DNA of 64,000 bases from Eisenbergiella tayi (GCF_001881565.1 NZ_MPDJ01000014.1:1-64000); one strand, 5' to 3'. Counted from the stretch's first letter, positions 8,815 through 18,085 are shown. Numbers and translations: made by a program. Notes: generated from the sequence alone by a model not told the origin.

Positions 8815-10524
8815 ATGACCCCGATTATAGAATTCAAGGATTATACATTCAAATACCGTTCCCAGGTAGAACCGACGCTGTACAATATTGACCTTGCGGT
8901 TTATCCGGGTGAGAAGGTTCTGATTGTGGGACCATCCGGCTCCGGAAAGTCAACGCTGGCCCATTGTATCAACGGACTGGTTCCTTTTTCATTCCCGGGA
9001 GAAAGCTCCGGTACTCTGACTGTGGGAGGACAGGATCCATCCAAAGCCGGGATATTCGGCATGTCCAAGCTGGTGGGAACTGTGCTTCAGGATACGGACG
9101 GGCAGTTTATAGGCCTGACGGTGGCGGAGGATATTGCATTCGCCCTGGAAAATGACTGCGTGGAACAGGCAGAAATGTTTTCAAAGGTTGATGAAGTTGC
9201 AGAAATCGTGGATGTCAAAACACTATTGAGCCATGCCCCCACAGAGCTGTCGGGGGGACAGAAGCAAAGGGTTTCCATGGCGGGCGTTATGATTGATGAC
9301 GTGGATATTCTGTTATTTGATGAACCTTTGGCAAACCTTGACCCGGCTACCGGGAAAAAGGCGATTGACCTGATAGACAAAATCAGCCGGACAACCGGCA
9401 AAACGGTGCTCATCATAGAGCACCGCCTGGAGGACGCCCTTTACCGGGATGTGGACCGGATCGTGGTGGTGGGAGACGGCAGGATTGTGGCGGACAGGAA
9501 ACCGGATGAGCTGCTCTGCACGGATATTCTGGAGAAGGAAGGTATCCGTGAGCCTCTGTATATCACGGCTTTAAAGCATGCCGGCTGCGAAATCCTTCAG
9601 GAGACCCATCCCCAGCATATTGAAAGCATGGATTTGGCCCCTTATAAGGAAAAGGTACAGGCATGGTTCCGGAAAGCCAAGCTGCCTCCGGCCCGTCCCG
9701 GCAAGGAATCAGCCCTGGAGGTTCTGGATCTGGATTTTTCCTATATTACGGGCAATCCTGTGCTGCGGAATATTGATTTTAAAATCGGAAAAGGGGAAAT
9801 GCTCAGCATTGTGGGAAAAAACGGCGCAGGCAAGAGTACTCTTTCCAATCTTGTGTGCGGATTTATCAGCCCGGACAGGGGAAGCATATTGCTGGGCGGC
9901 ACGGATATTTCATCTAAATCCATAAAGGAGCGGGGCGAGGTGATAGGCCTTGTCATGCAGAATCCCAATCAGATGATCAGCAAGCCCATGATTTATGACG
10001 AAGTGGCATTGGGGCTTGCGGTCAGGGGCGTGCCCGAGGAGGAAGTGAAGGAAAGAGTATACGAGACGCTGAAAATCTGCGGCCTGTACCCGTTCAGGAA
10101 CTGGCCCATATCCGCGCTGAGCTTCGGACAGAAGAAAAGGGTGACCATCGCCTCTATCCTGGTTATGAATCCTGAAGTCCTGATTCTGGACGAGCCTACG
10201 GCGGGGCAGGATTTCCGGCATTATACGGAAATCATGGAGTTCCTGAAGGAGATCAACGACCGCCTGGGAATTACCATTATCATGATTACCCATGATATGC
10301 ACCTTATGCTGGAATACACGGATCGGGCGATTGTCATTGCGGACGGAGAGCTGATAGCCGATGATATTCCTGCCAATGTCCTGACCAGTGAAACCATTGC
10401 GGATAAAGCCTACCTTAAAAAAACATCCCTGTATGACCTGGCGGTGAAGTGCGATATCCCGGATCCCTCCGGCTTTGTGGAACGATTTATTTATTTTGAA
10501 AGAGAGGAGAGAGCCAATGGCTAG
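8815..10524 (+). CDS. ECF transporter ATPase with two fused ABC domains
   Basis: A 569-residue protein with two tandem ABC ATPase domains, corresponding to the EcfA and EcfA' subunits in one chain. Domain 1 has Walker A GPSGSGKST (39-47), signature LSGGQKQR and Walker B ILLFDEPLANLD. Domain 2 has Walker A GKNGAGKST near residue 335, the variant signature LSFGQKKR and Walker B VLILDEPTAGQD. It hydrolyses ATP at the cytoplasmic face to drive the S component. A GTGAGGT site precedes the ATG. Its stop codon overlaps the start of the T component gene by eight bases. Confidence 0.93.
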   Translation: MTPIIEFKDYTFKYRSQVEPTLYNIDLAVYPGEKVLIVGPSGSGKSTLAHCINGLVPFSFPGESSGTLTVGGQDPSKAGIFGMSKLVGTVLQDTDGQFIGLTVAEDIAFALENDCVEQAEMFSKVDEVAEIVDVKTLLSHAPTELSGGQKQRVSMAGVMIDDVDILLFDEPLANLDPATGKKAIDLIDKISRTTGKTVLIIEHRLEDALYRDVDRIVVVGDGRIVADRKPDELLCTDILEKEGIREPLYITALKHAGCEILQETHPQHIESMDLAPYKEKVQAWFRKAKLPPARPGKESALEVLDLDFSYITGNPVLRNIDFKIGKGEMLSIVGKNGAGKSTLSNLVCGFISPDRGSILLGGTDISSKSIKERGEVIGLVMQNPNQMISKPMIYDEVALGLAVRGVPEEEVKERVYETLKICGLYPFRNWPISALSFGQKKRVTIASILVMNPEVLILDEPTAGQDFRHYTEIMEFLKEINDRLGITIIMITHDMHLMLEYTDRAIVIADGELIADDIPANVLTSETIADKAYLKKTSLYDLAVKCDIPDPSGFVERFIYFEREERANG

Positions 10525-11344
10525 ACTTCTTACTTATGCGCCTAAGAATACATGGATTCACCGGCTGAGCGGCGTGACGAAGATGCTGTTTTTTGTCCTT
10601 TGGTCCATTGCGGGCATGCTGACCTATGACACAAGGGTGCTGGCGGTCATGCTTGCGATCAGCCTGCTGATTTTCAAGGTGTCCAAAACGGAATGGAAGC
10701 AGGTGGGAACGGTATTCAAATTTATCCTCTTTTTCCTGTTCCTGAACCTGATTACCGTATTCCTTTTTTCGCCCTACCAGGGTACGGAAATTTACGGGAC
10801 CAAGACGGTGCTGTTTCATATCGCGGGACGTTACAGCGTGACTACCGAGCAGCTGTTTTATGAATTCAATATCATGCTGAAATATTTTACGGTCGTGCCG
10901 GTAATGCTGATGTTTATGGTAACCACGAATCCCAGTGAATTTGCGGCCAGTATGAACCGTTTAGGGATCAGCTACAATGTAGGCTATGCGATTGCCATCG
11001 CCCTTCGGTATGTTCCTGACGTACAGTCCGATTTTACCAAAATCAAACATGCCCAGGAAGCCAGGGGAATTGAAATGTCCAATAAAGCATCCATTTTTAA
11101 AAGGCTGAAAAATATGGCAAACATTATTTTTCCCCTGATTTTTTCCAGTATGGACCGAATCGATGTGGTAAGCAATGCCATGGAACTGAGAGGGTTCGGA
11201 AAAAAGAAAAAAAGGACGTGGTACATGGGGAAACCGCTGGAACGAAATGATTATCTGACACTCGCATTTGTAGTCTGCTTTGTTGCGGCGGCGCTGGTCA
11301 TTACTTTCCACGACGGAAACCGTTTCTTTAATCCATTTCAATAA
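10517..11344 (+). CDS. ECF transporter T (transmembrane coupling) component
   Basis: A 275-residue membrane protein of the CbiQ/EcfT family that links the ATPases to the S component. It has several membrane helices in its N-terminal two thirds and the coupling-helix pattern QEARGIE near residue 178 followed by ELRGFG near residue 223, both typical of the Ala-Arg-Gly signatures of this family. I chose the ATG at 10517 because AGAGGAGAG lies just upstream and because it overlaps the ATPase stop (ATGGCTAG), a common coupling arrangement; an in-frame ATG at 10475 lies inside the ATPase gene without such a site. Confidence 0.93.
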   Translation: MARLLTYAPKNTWIHRLSGVTKMLFFVLWSIAGMLTYDTRVLAVMLAISLLIFKVSKTEWKQVGTVFKFILFFLFLNLITVFLFSPYQGTEIYGTKTVLFHIAGRYSVTTEQLFYEFNIMLKYFTVVPVMLMFMVTTNPSEFAASMNRLGISYNVGYAIAIALRYVPDVQSDFTKIKHAQEARGIEMSNKASIFKRLKNMANIIFPLIFSSMDRIDVVSNAMELRGFGKKKKRTWYMGKPLERNDYLTLAFVVCFVAAALVITFHDGNRFFNPFQ

Positions 11345-11402
11345 ATGACGGAATTATCCTCAGAATACGGCAGCGTATTAGGAAGGATGCGGAGGAAAAC
11401 AT

Positions 11403-12284
11403 ATGAATTATACAATAGAAAATGACAGACTGAAGATTCAGATAAGCAGCAGAGGCGGGGAAATGCAGTCTGTTATCAGAGACGGAAGGGAATATCTGTG
11501 GCAGGCGGATCCCCAATACTGGGATGAAAAAGCGCCTAATCTTTTCCCATATATCGCCCGAATGACGGAAGGAAAATATGTGCTGGACGGCAAAAGCTAT
11601 CCCATGCCTCTTCATGGCTTTGTCCATGTGACGGAGCTGTCCATGGAAGAGCAGATGGCCGATCGCATTGTTTTCCGGCTGGATTCTGATGAAGAAACAG
11701 GAAAATGCTATCCTTTTGCTTTTACCTACAGAGTGATCTATGAGTTGGACGGAGATGTCCTTCATATTACGTACCAGGTGGAGAACCATGATGAAAAGAC
11801 CATGTATTTCGGAATCGGCGGCCATCCCGGCTTCCTGGTTCCCATGGAAGATTCTCTCGGATTTGAAGATTATTACCTGGAATTTGAGGGAACAAAAGAT
11901 TATGACGAGCCTGTCAGAATTGGATTTTCACCCGATTGCTTTGTGGACGGCGGCATGACACCTTTTCCTCTGACAGACGGCAGTAAAATTCCGCTGAAGC
12001 ACAGCCTTTTTGACAATGATGCCATAGTTCTGACACATACGCCGAAAACAGTGTCGCTGAAATCTGACAGAGGAACGCGCCGTGTGACGGTGAGTTACCC
12101 GGATATGGACTATATAGGCTTCTGGCATGCCACTCTGACGGAAGCGCCCTATGTATGTATTGAGCCGTGGTCATCCCTGCCTTCGCGCCAGGATATCGTG
12201 GAGGACCTTTCCACCCAGCCGGGGCTGAAAAGCCTGAAGGCGGGCGGTGTGTACCGGAACAGCTGGAGTATCGAGATTCTTTAA
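11403..12284 (+). CDS. Aldose 1-epimerase family protein (LacX-like)
   Basis: A 293-residue protein of the galactose mutarotase superfamily, of the branch often labelled LacX-like. Visible landmarks are ISSRGGEMQSV near the N terminus, PNLFPYIARM, the active-site histidine segment MPLHGFVH and GGHPGF. It probably interconverts anomers of a free sugar or sugar phosphate in the cytoplasm; the exact substrate is unknown. GGATGCGGAGG precedes the ATG. It stands between the ECF operon and a strong terminator and may be read with the ECF genes or alone. Confidence 0.85.
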   Translation: MNYTIENDRLKIQISSRGGEMQSVIRDGREYLWQADPQYWDEKAPNLFPYIARMTEGKYVLDGKSYPMPLHGFVHVTELSMEEQMADRIVFRLDSDEETGKCYPFAFTYRVIYELDGDVLHITYQVENHDEKTMYFGIGGHPGFLVPMEDSLGFEDYYLEFEGTKDYDEPVRIGFSPDCFVDGGMTPFPLTDGSKIPLKHSLFDNDAIVLTHTPKTVSLKSDRGTRRVTVSYPDMDYIGFWHATLTEAPYVCIEPWSSLPSRQDIVEDLSTQPGLKSLKAGGVYRNSWSIEIL

Positions 12285-12341
12285 GAAGGATAATCCGATT
12301 CAGCCAAAATTCCCAAACTGTATAAAGTTTTTACAATATGG

Positions 12342-12377
12342 CAGTCCTGTCAGGATTTTTGACAGGGCTGTTTTTTT
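12342..12377 (+). terminator. Rho-independent terminator after aldose epimerase gene
   Basis: CAGTCCTGTCA (12342-12352) pairs with TGACAGGGCTG (12360-12370) as an 11-bp stem with one G.U pair, followed by seven T residues. Confidence 0.92.
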
Positions 12378-12464
12378 GTCTATGGAAGGGATTCTGTAAT
12401 TAGGCTATCCTATGGCTACAAGGTTCCGACAAACAGGGAACAGCAAATCCAAGGAGGTAAGAAT

Positions 12465-13806
12465 ATGTATTACAGTAATGGAAATTATGAAGCTTTTTTT
12501 CACAAAGGATGAAGACCTCTATGACAAGAAAATAGAAGATTCTTTTACCGATGAATTTTTCTCTTCTAACTTCTGGCTTTACTGGAGAACCATGTTTGCC
12601 TTTGAGGAATGGCACAGCGCCCTGGAGATGAAGCTGTATATCCAGCATTTTATCCACCATATCGGAGGCCTTCCTGATTTCTCCGCCCTGAAATTTACCA
12701 AGTACAATCAGTATGAATCCTTGATTCTACCCATGGTGAAGTACCTGGAAGAACATCATGTGGATTTCCAGTATGATACCCGGGTTATCAATGTGATTTT
12801 TGACATCTCCGGGACGAAGAAAGCGGCAAAGCAGCTTGTGCTGGAGCGCAGCGGGAAAGAAGAAACCATCAATTTGACGGAAAAGGATCTGGTATTTATA
12901 ACAAATGGAAGCTGTACGGAGAATTCGTCCCTGGGGGATGATGATCACGCGCCTGTCCGGGATGATTCCGCAGGCGGCTGCTGGCAGCTGTGGCGCAACA
13001 TTGCAGCCCAGGATCCTTCCTTCGGCCATCCGGATAAATTCTGCACCGATACCAAGGCTACCAATTGGGAATCTGCAACCATCACTACGCTGGATGACAG
13101 GATTCCTCCTTATATACAGAAAATCTGCAAGAGAGATCCCTTTAGCGGCAAGGTGGTGACCGGGGGTATTATCACTGTGAAGGATTCCAAGTGGCTGATG
13201 AGCTATACCCTGAACAGACAGCCTCATTTCAAGGATCAGCCCAAGGATCAGCTGGTGGTGTGGGTATACGGACTGTTTACGGATGTTCCCGGTGATTATG
13301 TGAAAAAGCCCATGCGGGAATGCACGGGGCGGGAAATTACGGAGGAGTGGCTTTATCATCTGGGAGTACCTGTGGAGGAAATCCCGGATATGGCGGCTGG
13401 TTCCGCACACTGCGTTCTCTGTATGATGCCCTATATTACTGCATTTTTCATGCCGGGGGCTGAGGGCGACAGGCCTAAGGTGGTGCCTGAAGGCTGCACG
13501 AATTTTGCCTTTATCGGACAGTTTTCCGATACGGTAAGGGATACGGTATTCACTACGGAATATTCGGTGCGTACGGCTATGGAGGCTGTATATACGCTGC
13601 TGGATGTGGACAGAGGGGTTCCGGAGGTATTTGATTCCTGTTATGATGTGAGAGTTCTGCTGGATTCTACGTCGAAGATGATGGATGGTAAGAAGCTGAT
13701 GGATATGAAGGTGCCGTTTATATTGAATCTGGTGGAGAAGAAAGCACTGAAAAAAATAGAAGGGACGGTGATTGAGGAACTGTTGGAAAGGTATCATGTG
13801 ATTTAA
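12465..13806 (+). pseudogene. ohyA: Oleate hydratase, broken by a deletion of the FAD-binding N terminus
   Basis: The intact family (myosin-cross-reactive antigen, oleate hydratase) is about 590 residues, FAD-dependent, and hydrates unsaturated fatty acids to 10-hydroxy acids. Here the normal start is still present: AAGGAGG at 12451-12457, then ATG at 12465 encoding MYYSNGNYEAF. The frame then runs into LFFTKDEDLYDKK, which in the family lies some 150 residues in. The junction falls on AAGCTTTTT, which can encode both flanks, and it changes frame, so the natural start ends at a TGA at 12510-12512 after 15 codons. The downstream frame (from about 12490) is otherwise open to 13806 and well conserved, but it lacks the dinucleotide-binding Gly motif. 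A remnant of roughly 440 residues could only be made by weak internal initiation. Confidence 0.88.
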
Positions 13807-13826
13807 GGATGGAAGAGCCGATGAGT

Positions 13827-13857
13827 GAAACTCCGGAGATTTATCTCCGGAGTTTCT
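13827..13857. terminator. Stem-loop terminator between convergent genes
   Basis: GAAACTCCGGAGA pairs with TCTCCGGAGTTTC around a TTTA loop, a near-perfect 13-bp stem. It lies between the oleate hydratase remnant and the convergent minus-strand gene and may serve both, though T runs are short. Confidence 0.7.
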
Positions 13858-13873
13858 TGATTTGTATCAGCTG

Positions 13874-16285
13874 TTAATTATTGAGTAAAGTCCTGCTATC
13901 CAGTAACAACTCTATCATTTTTGATGGTGCAGAAGTATTGGAGGAAACAATTGTTAATGTATCGGACTCATTTTGATAAAGTTCAGCAGCAGGCCATTCT
14001 CCATCAGAAGTAATAATTTTAGCATTTTCGACAGGAAAAGGACAGGAATTCCATACAAGTTCCAAAGTAGTGGAATCATTTTCTGTATCATAAGTCCATA
14101 TGTGTATTATTTTGTTATCGGGATCCCAGGTCAGATTGCGGACCATGCCCGTACAGGAAAGAATATATGGCATATTTTTACCCATACAAGGATTAAAGGG
14201 AAGATTATAGTCAAGGCCGATTCCCCAGTCCGGACCACCCACATACATCAGATTCAGCGGACTGTTTACTGCTTTCAGGAAGAGTGCTGCAAAGCGTATG
14301 ATGTAAACACTGTTGCGTTCTCCCAGTTTGTCAATAGGTTCTCTGCCTTCATAACTGCACTCCAAGCCGATATGAATGCCCTTGTAATCAAAGTTCTTTT
14401 CCTGGTAATCCATTTCTGTCTGCAGAATAATACGGAAAAACTGCATAAACAGAGGGTCTCTGGTGACTTTACTCAGATATGGAAGACAATCCACATAATC
14501 GTTGATGCGCATAGGAAGGTCATAGGCAGAATAAAAATCCTGTTCTCTTACCAGACCACGTGTTTCATGGGTAAAACCTGGTATCTGTACGGGGATAACA
14601 GCAGCCCACTGATATGCAAAAGCATCTTTTGCCATCTGCAGATATCGTTCTTCTCCGGTTCTTATGTGCATTTGAGCACAATAACACATAAATCCCATAA
14701 TACCGATAGCATCATTATTTTTGGGCGGTTTGCCGCCTCCTACCCAGGCACCTCCGTCCATGCAGCCATCAGCCCAGTTATTTATATGTACAAAGTTCTG
14801 ATACAGCCATTTTTCAATTCGAAGCTGTGTATTATGTATCTTTTCATCACCGGTATCCGCGTACATATAATCCATGGCAAGTAATGCTTCTGAAATAGCA
14901 GGCGCATACTTATCACATTTTCCATTTATATTATAGTTACGGCCAAGAGAACCATCCTCTTCTGTCATATTTACTGCAAACAAGATACATTTCTGGGCGG
15001 CTTCTTTCCATTCCCTTTTATCAATTCCTTCTGTCTTTAATACTTCGTCATAAAGCATGTAAAGGTGATGAGCGCCCAGATTCATATCGCCTATGTTGTA
15101 ATAGAAACCAAATAATTCCTCTGACTGCATATCTTCAGAATTTGACTGATAAAGGGTACCCATATCCGTATTATAGATGGTGTATTGCCCTGATGAAAGC
15201 TGTTGAGATACTAAAAAATCTGCCATTTCAAAAGCACGTTCTCTTGCCCATGTTTCTTCTCTGTGTCGGCACCAATAGCGGTATAGTTCATAACCAAGCT
15301 GTACCTGAGGGCCGGGGCAGATATATTTGGAATACCATCCATGAGGAACTGTTGTATCATAGCGGCCGGTATCAGTTCGAATTAACTGGGTATAGCCTTT
15401 TCCGGGTATATAGCCAGGAGCATTCTTATACATATCCATCAGCATTTCCACAGCCCGATGAATGGGATAGCGTATGGAAGTGTCTTTATTATAACCACAG
15501 TTATCAATATATCCCTTCAGACACTCATACTGTGAATGACCCATTGATACGAGGAAACGAAAGTTTTTGATGGATTCTTCTTTTTCTTTAGTGAGTTCCA
15601 CTCTAAGCAATTCTAATTCAGTAATACACTGTAAATCTAATGCCCGTGCCATTCCTTTAAAAGGAGAATAAAGACGGAAGGGAGCCTCAGGTGTATTTTG
15701 GCTGTCAATTTCGACATGGGCTGCATAGAATTCATCTTCCAGATGATACCCTGCACTAAGATACACTTCCTGTCCATTCAGTTTTTCACAGCCTAAAATT
15801 ACAGGAGCCCGGGAAATATCCGTATCAATACACCAACGTTTTCCTTCTTTACCAAAAAGAGTATCTTCATATGGGTATTTCATAAAAACGGCTTCACTGG
15901 TATAAAAAGGAATGCTTATAAATACACGGTGATAAATAGGATGAATAGGATCAAGTTCATATTCAAAGATAATGGCTGGAGAAGAAGCTGATATACTAGC
16001 ATAAATGTGAAGGCTTAGTTTTTCATCTTTTCCCCAAAAATGTATTTTTCCTTTTTTCTCTGTATTTTCTACAATTTCATACTGTTGCGCACAAAATTGT
16101 TTTCCAACGGAATCTTCTTCTAAAAAAAAGGAAATTGGTTCACCAAGGGGCACATCATCAAGATAAAAGGTACCAAGCCCCCATTTTCCATCATTCAGGG
16201 ATGGAATCCATTGTCCTGTATTACGATTCCCCATTATGGGAATCCCCTGATTATTTACAGATATTAACATATTAGCAGTAGTCAT
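13874..16285 (-). CDS. Unknown 803-residue protein, probable alpha-barrel glycosidase-like
   Basis: I do not recognise a named family. The protein is cytoplasmic (no signal peptide). An N-terminal half rich in beta strands (to about residue 270) is followed by a region with repeated aromatic helix pairs such as GYELYRYWCRH, AFEMADFLVSQ, EALLAMDYMY and YLQMAKDAFAYQW. This is the look of six- or seven-hairpin glycosidases that clean up oligosaccharides. A beta-rich C-terminal tail follows. The start at 16285 was chosen because AAGGAGGCGCAG lies just before this ATG; the longer in-frame start lacks a site. It is divergent from the sugar importer operon at 16681 and shares its control region, so it probably acts on the same imported glycan. 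Catalytic acids cannot be assigned with confidence. Confidence 0.6.
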   Translation of the reverse strand: MTTANMLISVNNQGIPIMGNRNTGQWIPSLNDGKWGLGTFYLDDVPLGEPISFFLEEDSVGKQFCAQQYEIVENTEKKGKIHFWGKDEKLSLHIYASISASSPAIIFEYELDPIHPIYHRVFISIPFYTSEAVFMKYPYEDTLFGKEGKRWCIDTDISRAPVILGCEKLNGQEVYLSAGYHLEDEFYAAHVEIDSQNTPEAPFRLYSPFKGMARALDLQCITELELLRVELTKEKEESIKNFRFLVSMGHSQYECLKGYIDNCGYNKDTSIRYPIHRAVEMLMDMYKNAPGYIPGKGYTQLIRTDTGRYDTTVPHGWYSKYICPGPQVQLGYELYRYWCRHREETWARERAFEMADFLVSQQLSSGQYTIYNTDMGTLYQSNSEDMQSEELFGFYYNIGDMNLGAHHLYMLYDEVLKTEGIDKREWKEAAQKCILFAVNMTEEDGSLGRNYNINGKCDKYAPAISEALLAMDYMYADTGDEKIHNTQLRIEKWLYQNFVHINNWADGCMDGGAWVGGGKPPKNNDAIGIMGFMCYCAQMHIRTGEERYLQMAKDAFAYQWAAVIPVQIPGFTHETRGLVREQDFYSAYDLPMRINDYVDCLPYLSKVTRDPLFMQFFRIILQTEMDYQEKNFDYKGIHIGLECSYEGREPIDKLGERNSVYIIRFAALFLKAVNSPLNLMYVGGPDWGIGLDYNLPFNPCMGKNMPYILSCTGMVRNLTWDPDNKIIHIWTYDTENDSTTLELVWNSCPFPVENAKIITSDGEWPAAELYQNESDTLTIVSSNTSAPSKMIELLLDSRTLLNN

Positions 16286-16362
16286 TCTGCGCCTCCTTAT
16301 TCTTGTAGAATTGTGAGATTCGTATATAAGAACAAATTGGCATTTGAGAATTATGTAATTTG

Positions 16363-16391
16363 AAATTAGCACATATAACGAGAAATGTCAA
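16363..16391 (-). promoter_or_regulatory. Promoter of the minus-strand glycosidase-like gene
   Basis: Read on the minus strand: TTGACA (16391-16386), 17-base spacer, TAATTT (16368-16363). This predicts a start of transcription near 16356 and a leader of about 70 bases. Confidence 0.65.
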
Positions 16392-16414
16392 ATAAAATCA
16401 TAAAAAATACATTA

Positions 16415-16492
16415 TATATGAGAATTTATTTTTTACACTTAAATAATAGACAAAAAATGTATAAAAAATTTATATATTATATAAGAATTTAT
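16415..16492. repeat. Two copies of a 15-base AT-rich repeat
   Basis: TATATGAGAATTTAT (16415-16429) and TATATAAGAATTTAT (16478-16492) differ at one base. They are 63 bases apart, close to six helical turns, midway between the two promoters. They could be activator or repressor sites, but AT-rich chance similarity is possible. Confidence 0.4.
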
Positions 16493-16512
16493 GCAATATG
16501 AACAAGAGTGTA

Positions 16513-16541
16513 TTGACAAAACTGCAAAACAGTAGTACTTT
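16513..16541 (+). promoter_or_regulatory. Promoter of the importer/oxidative sugar operon
   Basis: TTGACA at 16513-16518, 17-base spacer, TACTTT at 16536-16541. Transcription would start near 16548, directly on one copy of the TGTGAGATTCGTA repeat, a typical position for a repressor site. Confidence 0.65.
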
Positions 16542-16623
16542 GAAAATGTGAGATTCGTAATTAAATAAAAGTTTTTATATAGGAACACATTAAACGTATA
16601 TACAGTTAATAGAAGGTAAGGAA

Positions 16624-16662
16624 ATGAGCAATTTATGTAAACAGGAACAGTATGAAAGTTAA
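16624..16662 (+). other. Possible 12-codon leader frame
   Basis: ATG at 16624 follows AAGGTAAGGAA and opens a 12-codon frame (MSNLCKQEQYES) that ends 18 bases before the lipoprotein start. It may be a chance frame; nothing in its composition marks it as a regulatory peptide. Confidence 0.2.
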
Positions 16663-16680
16663 GTGAAAAGGAGAAGGTTT

Positions 16681-18042
16681 ATGAAAAGAAAAGTATGGAA
16701 AAAGGTGACGGCAATCCTGGTAACCTCCGCAGTTTTATTAGGAGGATGCACAAGTACGAATCAGAAGGAATCAGAAGGAGCAGCGGAACCCACACCGGAA
16801 GCAGCAGTGGATAGCAGTGAGGTAGTAACCGGTGAAGGAAAGGAGACTATACGTTATATGATCTGGGGAGATGCCAGTCTGTATAATCAGATATCAGATA
16901 GTCTTCAAACTACTTATCCGGAGTTTTTCGAAAAATATGAAATAGAAGTAATTGTTGGCGGCTCTGGTGATAATGAAGTTGCTGAAAAAATTCGTTTATC
17001 TCTGGCTAGTGGAGAACCATGTGCAGATATTATTCAGCTGAATTATACGCAGGTGCCTGAATTTGCTGAGGCAGGAGCCTTGGAAGATTTGAGCGATGTA
17101 TATGAAGGTTTTGAAGATAATCTGACATTTGCAGCAAAGAATCTATCTCAGTATAAAGATCAGATAGTTACGGTAGCTAATCAGATAAACAGTAAGCTTT
17201 TCTACTATAGAAAAGATATTTTTGATGAATGTGGTGTGGATCCGACACAATGGAAAACAGTTGATGATATGATAGCTGGTTCGGCCCAAATCAAAGAAAA
17301 ATATCCGGATTCTTTCATACATAACTGCAGTAAAGAAGAAGGCTTCAGCGGATACGATGCCTATATGATGATGTGTGTTTATGATGCAAAATTCAGTGAT
17401 GAAAACGGGGAATATATATGTGACACGGATCCAGGTCTGCGAAAGAGTATGGAAACATTGAAAAAAATATTTGATTCCGGTATTTGTTATGGCTCTGGTG
17501 ATTTTACTCCGGACTGGGAAGCAGCGTTGGCGGATGGAACATTGGTAGGTGAGTTTACAGGAAGCTGGTTTAAATTATTTATTCCCGGATATGCGCCTGA
17601 TCAATCCGGAAAGTGGGCAGCTTGTCTGTGGCCGGAGGAAATCCGTAAAGGTTCGGAAGCAGGAGGCAGTGTATTGGTAATTCCTGTTTTTTCTGAGCAG
17701 AAAGAGGCGGCCAAAGAGTATTTGAAGATGTACAGGCTACAGAAAGAAGGTGTTTTAGCAGCCTTTGAAAATGCTGACAGAACTCCGATAACTCAGGCAG
17801 AATTTGATACTATTGCTGAAAAAGAAAATGATTATCTGACTAATAATTATTGGAAGATTGAAAGTGACAGCTATGATCAAAACAGTTTTACTATTTTTAA
17901 TTATTCTCCTAATGCGGTAGCGGAAATGACCATTTTTAATGGTTGGTGTGCAAAATATTTTTCTGGTCAGGCAGATTTGGATGAAACACTGAAGGGTATG
18001 AATGACGATATGAAAAACCAGATAGGTAATGCACTGGAGTAA
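16681..18042 (+). CDS. Sugar ABC transporter substrate-binding lipoprotein
   Basis: A 453-residue family 1 extracellular solute-binding protein. The signal peptide MKRKVWKKVTAILVTSAVLL ends in a lipobox LGGC with the lipidated cysteine at 23, followed by a Ser/Glu/Pro-rich linker. The mature part has the usual SBP landmarks, including DIIQLNYTQVPEFAEAGALEDL and the late VLVIPVFSEQKEAAKEYLKM. It captures an oligosaccharide or glycoside outside the cell and passes it to the two permeases that follow. The ATG at 16681 is preferred to the upstream GTG at 16663 because AGGAGAAGG precedes it. It is the first gene of the 16681-27536 operon. Confidence 0.92.
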   Translation: MKRKVWKKVTAILVTSAVLLGGCTSTNQKESEGAAEPTPEAAVDSSEVVTGEGKETIRYMIWGDASLYNQISDSLQTTYPEFFEKYEIEVIVGGSGDNEVAEKIRLSLASGEPCADIIQLNYTQVPEFAEAGALEDLSDVYEGFEDNLTFAAKNLSQYKDQIVTVANQINSKLFYYRKDIFDECGVDPTQWKTVDDMIAGSAQIKEKYPDSFIHNCSKEEGFSGYDAYMMMCVYDAKFSDENGEYICDTDPGLRKSMETLKKIFDSGICYGSGDFTPDWEAALADGTLVGEFTGSWFKLFIPGYAPDQSGKWAACLWPEEIRKGSEAGGSVLVIPVFSEQKEAAKEYLKMYRLQKEGVLAAFENADRTPITQAEFDTIAEKENDYLTNNYWKIESDSYDQNSFTIFNYSPNAVAEMTIFNGWCAKYFSGQADLDETLKGMNDDMKNQIGNALE

Positions 18043-18059
18043 AGATTGCCATGATGGCG

Positions 18060-18085
18060 GCGGGGATCTGTTCAAAGATCCCTGC
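18060..18085 (+). other. Intercistronic stem-loop between SBP and permease
   Basis: GCGGGGATCT (18060-18069) pairs with AGATCCCTGC (18076-18085) as a 10-bp stem with one G.U pair. Its base closely matches the stem at 58441-58478 in another importer operon. No T run follows directly, so it probably stabilises the SBP message or lowers downstream expression. Confidence 0.65.

Larger units (their letters stand above)
16312..16559. repeat. Two copies of a 13-base direct repeat, possible operators
   Basis: TGTGAGATTCGTA occurs at 16312-16324 and again, identical, at 16547-16559. The right copy overlaps the predicted start of transcription of the plus-strand operon. The left copy lies in the leader of the minus-strand gene. 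Confidence 0.6.
16286..16680. promoter_or_regulatory. AT-rich divergent control region
   Basis: This 395-base region separates two divergently read sugar genes. It holds one good promoter for each direction, two copies of a 13-base direct repeat and two copies of a 15-base AT-rich repeat (listed separately), plus a possible 12-codon leader frame. Shared control by one regulator, for example the IclR protein at 27629, is inferred. Confidence 0.65.

Noticed and set aside
12727..13797. Minus-strand frame of about 356 codons opposite the oleate hydratase remnant
   Set aside because: Antisense shadow rich in His, Arg and Ile. The sense strand carries a recognisable conserved family, and the shadow has no supporting start signals.
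12412..13806. Oleate hydratase read as an intact, short 464-residue protein
   Set aside because: The true start with its ribosome site is at 12465 in another frame. The upstream codons of the long frame are not family sequence, and the FAD-binding region is missing.
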